From Chloromonas sp. AAM2 (Eukaryota > Chlorophyta > Chlorophyceae > Chlamydomonadales > Chlamydomonadaceae), in contig QAXH01002335.1 of NCBI GenBank assembly GCA_004335635.1, positions 1 through 15,160 on the forward strand: a stretch of 15,160 nt of DNA. The letters run 5' to 3'. A program made the position numbers and the translations under genes. The notes below the pieces were generated by a model. That model worked only from the letters and a program-made list of their open reading frames with translations, did not search any database and was not told where the DNA came from. Positions 1-9,000 of the stretch are shown here, piece after piece; positions within the stretch are counted from its first letter, which is position 1; every line of letters begins with the position of its first letter.

Positions 1-55
1 CGCCCCACCCTGCGTCGCCTTGAGGGCAGCCGTGCCCCGGCCTCTGCCTCTGCCC
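1..55 (-). CDS. MRE11: MRE11 exon 17 (residues 587-604, partial), Gly-Arg-rich motif
   Basis: Acceptor tgtgcgcag. The first G completes Lys586, and the frame reads [18 protein letters not shown] up to the window edge. A Gly-Arg-rich (GAR) motif in the C-terminal tail is known in animal MRE11, where arginine methylation regulates the protein. Its presence supports the splice choice. The end of the gene is outside the window. Confidence 0.85.
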
Positions 56-3000
56 CTGCGCACAGACACAGCCACTCATATTGCATGTTATGAGCTGGCC
101 AACCAGTATGGACATGACCACCCCTTGCTGACACCACCGCATGGCAAGCCTTGCCTGATTGACATCGAAATACCACTCCCTTCAGAAGCAGCACGACATG
201 CCAATCCTTATCAGGCTACGGACTACGACGGTCAAGGCAGTTCGGATCACCTTGTCTCGCTCTTCTCATCACGGTGACGGCTTTACACAAAAGCTTGCTG
301 CAGAGGGCTTGACACTCCTGTTTGTTTGCTGTGTGCTGTTGAGTCCTGTTCGTTCCACCTACAGCGCAAAAACATACTCCCAATGCCGCACGCACGCACG
401 CACACACACAAACCTCCTGACACTCACTTTGCTGATTGTGTGGGTGCCTTGGCCGCGCCCGCTGCCTTCCTGCCCTTGGCTGTGGGCCGCTCCCCCTCCC
501 CGCCGCCCCCCAACATGTCGTCATCGAACGTGTCCCCGCCATCCCCGCCAGTCGCGGGTAGAGTGGCCTTCCTTGGAGACACCTGCGCGCATTGCATGAC
601 AACATCGTTGATGAATGAAGGCTGCGCCAACGAAGACGGTCAGGCCGGCCTTGGCGGGCGAACCCTGCACAAGAGCATCATGATGCGCTGCATTCACAAA
701 GCGTTTGATTATCATGGCAATTGTCACATATAGTAACGAAAAGTCAGAATTAAGAAAGTTGTCAGAATCTCCAAATTTGTAGCATGGGAACTGTTGTTGA
801 GCAGCATCAGAAGTGTTGTCAAATATAGGTGTGTGCCTGGGCGCAATCACGGCAAAGTGAGAGTGGTGCACAATACCAGGTGGCTTGCAAGGCCTTACCT
901 TTTCATACTTATCCTCTACAGCCGCTGCTGCGAACTGTTCCCTGAGCTCGTTGTCCGACGTCTTGATGGCGAGCACCTTCCTAGTGGCGGTGCCCCGCAG
1001 CCGCGCATCCAGCTCACTCATTACGCACTCAGCTAGGGCACCCTGTCAAACAAACAACAAGCAAGAACACTTCTACCCGCCACACCGGCTCAAAGACAGA
1101 CTTCAGCAAGGAGGCCTGCCAGCCACGCTTTGAGTGTGGTACAAACTACCAATTGCTCGGTTCGGACCAGGAGGGATATCCATGTTGCAAATAAAGGCGT
1201 CACTGAGACACCCGCATGCTCGTTTTTAATCCATCAAACCACCTCTGTGATGATGCGGAATGACATGCCGGGTTCACAACAATTCCAATTCAAGAAGATT
1301 GAAAGACGATTGAATACGACTAGACTGACAAGACTGAAAGGATGGGCGCTCCTGCTGCATACAAGAGCTGCCACACCGGCATACGTCCAGTCCACCGTCA
1401 AGTGGCATATCATGCCGACGTGACAACCAACACGCCGACTTGACAACCAACACGCCGACTTGGCGGTTAGCAACACACAGACTTGCGCGAAGCACCATGT
1501 GTACAATCTGTTGATTGGCAACTCGCGACACGCACTGCTACCTACACAGCCCTCGCATGAGCCCACCTTCTCGTCCTTTTCCACGAAATTGTGCAGTGCT
1601 AAGCCGAGCTCTTCCTCCTTGAGCAACTGAACACATAAACAGACCGCAACCAGGTCACACGCACGTTACTGACAGGCTACACAGCACGCGGTGAGGTGCA
1701 GCTTGATGACTATATGATGTATTTGTTTGATTAATCAGGTGGGCACAGGCACCACATGGTACGCGATATTTTTTGCCCGAGAGCATCAGTTTACACCAGG
1801 GGGCCCACATGCACTGTGCGCATGAGCTAGCAAGCCCATGCAAGAGACGAGGCTGGATACCGTCAACCTAACAACCCTGAGCAACCCTGAGCAACAGAAG
1901 GCAACTTCAGGGAACAAAGAACACAGAGGTCAAAGCATGGTGCACAAACAGCACAACGTGAACGCAGCTCAAACATGCGTTTCTTGAATTCCCTGGTAGG
2001 CAAAGGGTCAGCATGTGGCTTAGGTTCCGAGCAACAAATCGGCAGCAATGTCAACATGCCATACCATACCACACCATACACAGATTTGCCTCACCTTGAG
2101 CTTCTCTTGCAGGTTTTCAGCAATGAGGTCTTCAATGCGCGCCTGCAACGCATCGACATGAATGTGTCAGCTGCCAAGACGAAACCACCGCTACCCTGAG
2201 GTAACTACTCTGATGTCTTCCCTGATGTAACGAATTAATAAAACAGCTGCCGACACATGCATTGCATTGCACAAGATGGGGCCCAACCTCTAGCGGAGCC
2301 CAAACAAGCAAACGTGCAGCAAGTGTGCACTGGGTGGGCGCAAGGCATTCAAACAAGCACTCCCTCCAAATCTGACTCGCCGACTTTGATGATCTTGCGC
2401 ACAGATGCAACACGACCCCAAGAAGCATCTGCAGTCTGTACTCCTGCCTGGTCCCCATCGTTCGGCTGAAGATATCCAAAGAAGCACACCCGTCAAGACT
2501 GCTTGAAGGGTGTGCTCTCCTGACAGAACGTGAATCAGAATGCAAAAGACCCAAAAGAGCATTTGTTTGCTTGTGTGTCCCCCCACCTGGTCCAGGGCTT
2601 CAGGCCTGAGCAGGTCTTCATCCACACGCCCCACAGGACCGCCCTCTGCCTTTACCCTGCAAATAGGTAACAACATCACAGTGCAAACCAGCAGCCCTTG
2701 TTAGTGGTTCATTCGTGTTTGATGTCTGAAGTGAGATGGCGGCGGCTGATGCGATCAGTCATGCATGCCAGCACTTAACCAGCAGGCGCTAGCCTTGTGC
2801 AAGCATGTACAAACGCCCTGAGGTCATAAATTCGATATCCTGCGACAGCTCCCCTGCCCATCCACAGTTGCTGTTGGATGCTTGACAACAATTTGACAGC
2901 ATGTCCGAATGACATCCCATGCACCTCTTTGTCATGGCCTTTGTGAAAGTGATCATGTCGTGTGGGTTGGCCACCTTGCCCACAAACTTCTGACCAAACC

Positions 3001-6000
3001 GCTGCGCGTTGATGGTGGTGAAGCCGGTGTAGTCAACCTGAGCAGGAAAACAGGAAAAAACGGACAAACCACCCTGTCATCAAATGACAGAACGGCTTTG
3101 TACATCACTGTTCGGTTTGCCTGCTGCATATCCACTCCTGGGGTCAGCACAAGTAGATACCAACACCACTCTTACTTCCATAGTTTGGTTTAGTTGAGGT
3201 TGATCAACGACCTCACTCAACCTGTTGTTTGGCGCTTCCTTGGAGCCCACAAATGCCATTTGAGTGCCAGCAAACGCTATCTCGCTGCTATCAAAACATG
3301 CATTAGTGCTGCTTTGCTGCCCCAAACACTCACCCTTAGCCTGATTAGGGGGAGCATGGGCGAGCTACCTGGGGCTGGCTGCCTGTCCGTGGTGGCCTTG
3401 GATATCATGTCATTCACCTGGAGCGCAAAGCAAAACGGGTATGCATGGAAAGGAAAGCAACGGAAGGAAAGGAAAGAAATGTGTGACAGTGATCAGGTAA
3501 TCATAGACTGACAGCCAGAGGGTTGGCTGGTCTCCCAATCAGCGCAAGGCTTGCCCCGCCATCCGCCACAATCATAACCCCTCATGTCCTGTGCCTGCCT
3601 CCAGGCCGTGATTCAAACACGTGCGCCATTTGCTCGCACATCTTGAGCACCAATCCTTTGCAGATATTTCTTTACCTTGTCAATGATCGAGTCCCCGCAC
3701 TGTTCCCGCACTGCCCCCAACCGCCACACATCCCACCGCTGTCACCTTTGTGTAGCCTTGTCACCTACTCCAAATCTTTCTTCAACCCTTTCCGATCGAA
3801 GAAGAAAAGAAAAGGACTCGCTACTTTTACCTGCCGCTGCTGCAGGTACAATGTATGTTACAAATACACTTACCCTCTAGGAAAGCCTTACTTCCCCTTA
3901 TTAAGGCACACATTATCTGTTGTTACAGACCCCCCAACAGATGTTCATGCTGCCCAACCTTTGTCCACGTTCTTATTACCTTTCCCTCTAGGAACGCCGT
4001 GATCCCCTCCTGGTCCTCGGCCCTGAGCACCTCAGGGCGCGTGACGTCCCGCAGCACCACCGTCTCAAACGCAAAGGGACGCTGGCTGTCAAGGCTGTGC
4101 TTTTGCTGCAGAGCAGGCGGACGAGAGCTTGGACACACACACGAGCACAAGGCGCACAGGGGGCGTGTGAAACCAACGAGTGATGCCGTCCCTAAGATAA
4201 GCAGTTTCTCTGACAAAGACGAGACTCCTCCAGCTACCTTCTTTGTTCCACAACCTTCTTTGTCCCACAACCTTCTTTGTTCCACAACCTTCTTTGTCTC
4301 ACAACCTTCTTTGTCCCACAACCTTCTTTGTTCCACAACCTTCTTTGTTCCACAACCTTCTTTGTTCCACAACCTTCTTTGTTCAACAACCTTCTTTGTC
4401 CACAACACGAAGTTTTGCTTGTCTACAAGAGCGGGTCAAGCAAGAGGTGAAGATATACCAACCTGATTCATAGACTAACAGTCCACTGAACATGGCATAT
4501 TGAGACGAAAACAAGATGACAGCCCAGCAGAGACCTTGGTATTCAAACGGCAGTGCCTTGGATGTTATCCATTGCACAGATCCTGCATTCATGGTGCCTA
4601 TCCTGGTACTGGTGTGCATGCCAAGGGGAATCAGCACAGCCACAACGTTTTCAGAGTCGACTGACGTGTGCCTTATACACCTGGGACACTAGAGTACACC
4701 AACTGTATAACGACAGGTGTAGAAGGGTACTATCCCAGGTGTAGGAAGGTACCATCCCAGGTGTAGGAAGGTACCATCCCAGGTGTAGAAATGTACCATC
4801 CAGGGTGTAAAAGGTGCATGTCAGGATGGCTCTGTAAGGGTTGTGGCTGTACAGATCACTGCTTAGAGGTGCGATCACACCTGTCCAAGCCGCCACCTGA
4901 TGTACCTATGACCTCTCATAGTGTTCGCGTGATGGTGACAGTGAGGTGCTAGTTTTGGCATGTCGCCCGGATTAGGCCACTTTCTCTTTGACCTAGGGAC
5001 TGTCCCCGAACCCCGCGACTAGCAGAGCTGTCACTCACGATTCTCCAGCTGTTCCCCAGCACCTCCAGCACGAAGCAGTGCTTCCTGGCTGCCTCCCCCT
5101 CGCTGAGGGCAGTGGCCACCGTGGAGCCGGGCTGGAGGATCAGGGTGGGCGCGTCCTGGGTGGAGACACTGCGGGAGGGCTGCGTGCACAGCCAACGAAC
5201 ACACCGGCATGTCTGTTGAGTGGGGACAGTGGCGCAGGACGTGGGACAGCGCAGGCACCAGCCTGCCCTGCCCTGACCAAGAAAACAAAGCGAGGAAGGG
5301 GCACACAGGAGACATGTTGGTCGCTGTGTTCAGTTGAGTTACACTTGCACTGTCATAAGAGAAGCCGTCACATCTTGAGCCAAAGCTAGCAGGAGAACAC
5401 CCAAGGCACTTGCTGGCAGCAGCAAAGCGGCGTAAATGGTACGTAAAAGACAGCCAATAGCTCGCTCTGACTGCCTGGCGTCTCAGAATCTCAGAAAGAG
5501 TGCAAACTCTGCCTGGAGCCCTGGCTGCTTGCGCTGCCCAGAACATTGCCTGTGTCTCTCGCACAAGTTGCTTCAGGCCACAAGGCCGAGCTTGCACGTG
5601 AATATGAAAGCACACAACTGCACAGATCTTTACACCATCTTTGATCTTTGCGCCATCTTCTTCTATAACCGTACTGCCACGATTTTCTTTACCGACATGG
5701 TTTAGACTTTTGTCGGAATTCGGTAAAAGTTGGCCAAACCTGGCCCTGCGCCTGCCCCCGCCATTGATATGGACCTCTACATGGATCCGGCAGTGGGTGG
5801 CAGGGGTCGGGGCAGGAGCATTGGCAGGGGTGCAGGCAGGGGCAATGCTGCAACCGGCAGGGGTGCAGGCAGGGGCGCTGCTGCAGCTGGCAGGGGCGCT
5901 GGCAGGGGCGCCGGCAGGAGTTCAGGCAGGGGCTCTGCTGCAGCCGGCAGGGGTCGTGGTGGCGGCGGGCAGCGCACTCGGGCTGAGTTGTCAGAGGACG

Positions 6001-9000
6001 AGATGTCAGAGATTGAGATGTCAGAGGATAAGGCCTCGGACGAAGAGACATGAAACTGTCAATACCTGTACGATCAATTCTTGCATGGGCCGTGACATGG
6101 CCCATGGTACCGCGTGAGCATGAGCTCTAGACCTGGCAAGAGCTGACTTTTCAATATTAGCAAGACTGTGACACGAGAATCACTCCCTGTGACGTGCTGT
6201 AAGATCTGCTGTTTTCAGAGTGGCTCGGAGAAAAATTCGGTAAAGTTCCGTTACAAATCGTGTTTATAGAAATCGTGTTTGCCCAAAAAATAAATGGCCT
6301 TTTTTTGCATCGGTAAACAACTGTGTCGGTAAAGAAAATCGTGGCGGTACGGTACACACGCAGTGCCAAGGTGACCCCTACGGCGTGTTAGCGTGCCATT
6401 GTGACAATAGCACAGACATCCTAAGGTGATGCCAATGCCTGACCATCCCCTGCTGAGCATTACTCCCCGGACCAAAGGCCATGTAAACAACAACAACAAA
6501 TGCCTGACCATTACGCAGCACTTGCAGTACTGAGCATCAACTATTAATCAATAACTCAGTGTTAAGCATTTAAAACTGGTGCCTTACCAAGCGACGTTAA
6601 TCAGACTTGCTACACAACGCAGGCTGCCCTCACCTCTGTGTCAGGCTTGCATTCGTGCTCATGGCCCCAAACGATGAGGTCAAGGAACGAAGGGAGCATG
6701 GACTCTAGAACGCAGTTCTTAGCCTGCAGCAGCGCCAGCACAGCAGACGGCACCGCAAAATTAACATTGGGAGCGCTTGTTCATGCTGATAGGCTGAGCA
6801 ATCAGGTGTCAACAGTGCAAAGCAAACATGCAGGGGTTGCAGCCCCGCGGGGAGCACGATGCCTCACAGATGCTGTGTGTGCTCCACGCCAACAGGCAAC
6901 ACCCCTTTGATCTTGGCTTTTTGTGCCATGGCGATGCTGCATCTTATGCTCATAATATAGTATACCAGCCTCTATGCAATCTCAGATGCTTCCAAGCTGC
7001 AACATGTCGACCTCGCAGGCCTGGTCAGGCCTCATAAGCATCCACCATACCAGCCTCTATGCAATCTCAGATGCTTCCAAGCTGCAACATGTCGACCTCG
7101 CAGGCCTGGTCAGGCCTAACAAGCATCCACCATACCAGCCTCTATGCAATCTCAGATGCTTTCAAGCTGCAACAAACTGTATGTCGACCTCGCAGGCCTG
7201 GTCAGGCCTAACAAACATCCACTACACTTGCCATGAACACGCTGCACTTCTTTTTCCACAATACAACCCCAGTATAACAGTCACTTATACCAATCTATTA
7301 ATCTGTATCAATCTATACCAGTCTACACCAGTCTGCACCAGTCTACACCTGTCTATTAGATCATATTCCTTATCCCTCTCTTGCTCAGCCCTCCTGCAAG
7401 CCCACCTCGCTCATATTAGCTTCTTACTTGTTCATGCAAGCTTACTTGGTCGTACAAGCTTACTTGGTCGTACAAGCTTACTTGTTCGTGCAAGCTTACC
7501 AGTCTTTGCAATTTGCCTCCGTACCTGCGGCCCGTGCTGCACTCTGTTCTGGTGCAGCACGAACAGGTTGAACCAGTCGTCCAGGGGGTAGTCAGGCGTG
7601 CTCTCAGGACGAGCCCTGCAGACATGTCATCATCATGGGACAGGTCCTAGCCACATGAGCCTGTGCTTGCGTAACAAGGCATTGACCGGCAGTTGCTTCG
7701 TGACTGCTCCATGTGATACCATGTGACCTAATCTGAAGCCATGTAGTACCACGCGGCTTGCATGTGCTGGCAACATGGTGACTGTTCACTGCTCTGCCCA
7801 TGTGCGTCCCAAAGCTGCTGGCATGACTGCACGCGGCATGCCCAACCCATGGCCTGCCTAACCCATGGCATGAAACTCATAACATGAAACGCATGTAGCC
7901 CACGGAGCCCATGGCACCATGCAACCTCTGCCACCCCTGGTATGGACCTGATTGGCATGGACGGACCCACCAGTTGACACATCCTGCTGTGTTGAACATG
8001 CGCCCCAACCGCTCATCGCGGATGTTACCCAAACCGTACAATGCCACACGCGTGTCACCCTGCACATGCGTGATGCACATGGCATTCATGGCACATGGCA
8101 TTCCGCACATCAGCACTGACAAAGCAAGTGGGCATTGCTGCAAAGCCAATTGTCAATGAGAAAAAAGATCAAGTACAAACACTCCGAGGTGTGTCACATG
8201 AACATCGAACGTGCCCTTGTGCTCACAGGGTTGCCCAAGATTTCAAAGGATGTGCTGTCCCTACCTTGCGCAGCAGCACGGGTGAGATGTCGATATTGCC
8301 CGTGGAAGTGCTGGCAGTCGCGCCTGGCGTAATCAACTGCATGCACCCATACAAGGCACGGCTTGATTGCTTGACTCGCCATCATGCTTTGATCATCATT
8401 GGAAGATGGCAATGCATCCAGCTTTGCGTTTGGAGCTGGTGCGGCCTTTGAAATGCCAACAGGTTGGCCTGACCTGCCTGTCCGTGAGCTCCTCCGTGCC
8501 ATGATTCATATCTAACTGGTGCGTGCTGCTGGAAAATGATGATTGTTGTATGGAAATCTATTCATGCAGCCCAACCATGCTGGGCTGGCCTGGCCTATCG
8601 TGACAAGGCCATGACACTACTGTAGCCGTCTTGCAGACTGCCCCGGCCGCACAGTGACATGCTCACAGTGCCCGCCCACAGTGACATGCTCGCTGCTCAA
8701 TGCTGCGCTTGCTGCCCTCGCCAGGCTAATTCCATGTGGGATACCATTGCATGCTCACTGCCGTCTTGTCCTCCAATCGTTGGTTACTGGTGCTGCTGCT
8801 CCTGCTCAATGTGCCCCTGCTTCTGCTGCTGCTTGTGCTGCTTCTGACGCTTCTGGTGCTGCAGCCTCTGCTGCCGCTGCTTCCACACCTGTGTTTGCAA
8901 GGCTGCCCACACCAGCCAGAGCTGCACGTTATGCCTAAGAGACACCCACCACTTTGCCAAAGTAGTTGACAAGCCCACAGCTGGACAAGATATCCACTGC

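Larger units (their letters stand above)
4106..5038 (-). other. MRE11: MRE11 intron 8
   Basis: 933-bp intron containing two tandem arrays, a 17-bp unit at 4239-4391 and a 22-bp unit at 4714-4801, listed separately. The rest is unremarkable. Confidence 0.8.
5668..6353. mobile_element. Candidate non-autonomous DNA transposon with 30-bp terminal inverted repeats
   Basis: The left end (5668-5697) and right end (6324-6353) are inverted repeats matching at 29 of 30 positions. The core is CCACGATTTTCTTTACCGA. Inside, the 7-mer CGGTAAA or its complement occurs five times (5688, 5721, 6238, 6311, 6327), concentrated near the two ends, as subterminal transposase-binding motifs often are. The interior carries a Gly-Arg-rich ORF on the plus strand. 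No target-site duplication is visible and no transposase is encoded, so it would depend on another element. The superfamily is not recognised. A hairpin-forming relic of another origin is the alternative. Confidence 0.6.
5156..6633 (-). other. MRE11: MRE11 intron 7 (longest)
   Basis: 1478-bp intron between the GHEHEC exon and the QPGS exon. No MRE11 coding sequence appears to be missing between them. Its centre is occupied by an inverted-repeat-bounded segment (5668-6353) with an ORF on the opposite strand. The flanks (5160-5660 and 6360-6630) show nothing I recognise, apart from a duplicated ATGCCTGACCAT at 6435 and 6500. Confidence 0.8.
6724..7524 (-). other. MRE11: MRE11 intron 6
   Basis: 801-bp intron built largely of repeats: three copies of an 85-bp unit (6962-7223), a degenerate stretch rich in CCAGTCTACA (about 7285-7355), and four copies of an 18-bp unit (7424-7495). 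No gene is seen. Confidence 0.85.

Noticed and set aside
3601..3700. Minus-strand helix-like open frame as an extra MRE11 exon
   Set aside because: Exon 9 (ending FLEGK) and exon 10 (starting VNDMISKA) join in phase and reproduce the conserved helix directly. The candidate lacks a good donor and is not needed.
4239..4391. CRISPR-like array
   Set aside because: The 17-bp units are directly contiguous with no spacers, and the genome is eukaryotic.
5689..6105. Minus-strand ORF opposite the Gly-Arg-rich ORF (Pro/Cys/Arg-rich)
   Set aside because: It arises as the complement of the same GC-rich repeat; its codon pattern is less protein-like than the plus-strand frame, and it has no ordered domains.
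6974..7591. 205-codon plus-strand ORF
   Set aside because: It is produced by the 85-bp and 18-bp tandem repeats and is antisense to MRE11 intron 6 and exon 6; no protein-like conservation.
8736..8969. Plus-strand ORF with poly-Leu, resembling a membrane segment
   Set aside because: The Leu run comes from CTG/CTT triplet repeats, and the frame overlaps MRE11 exon 3 antisense.
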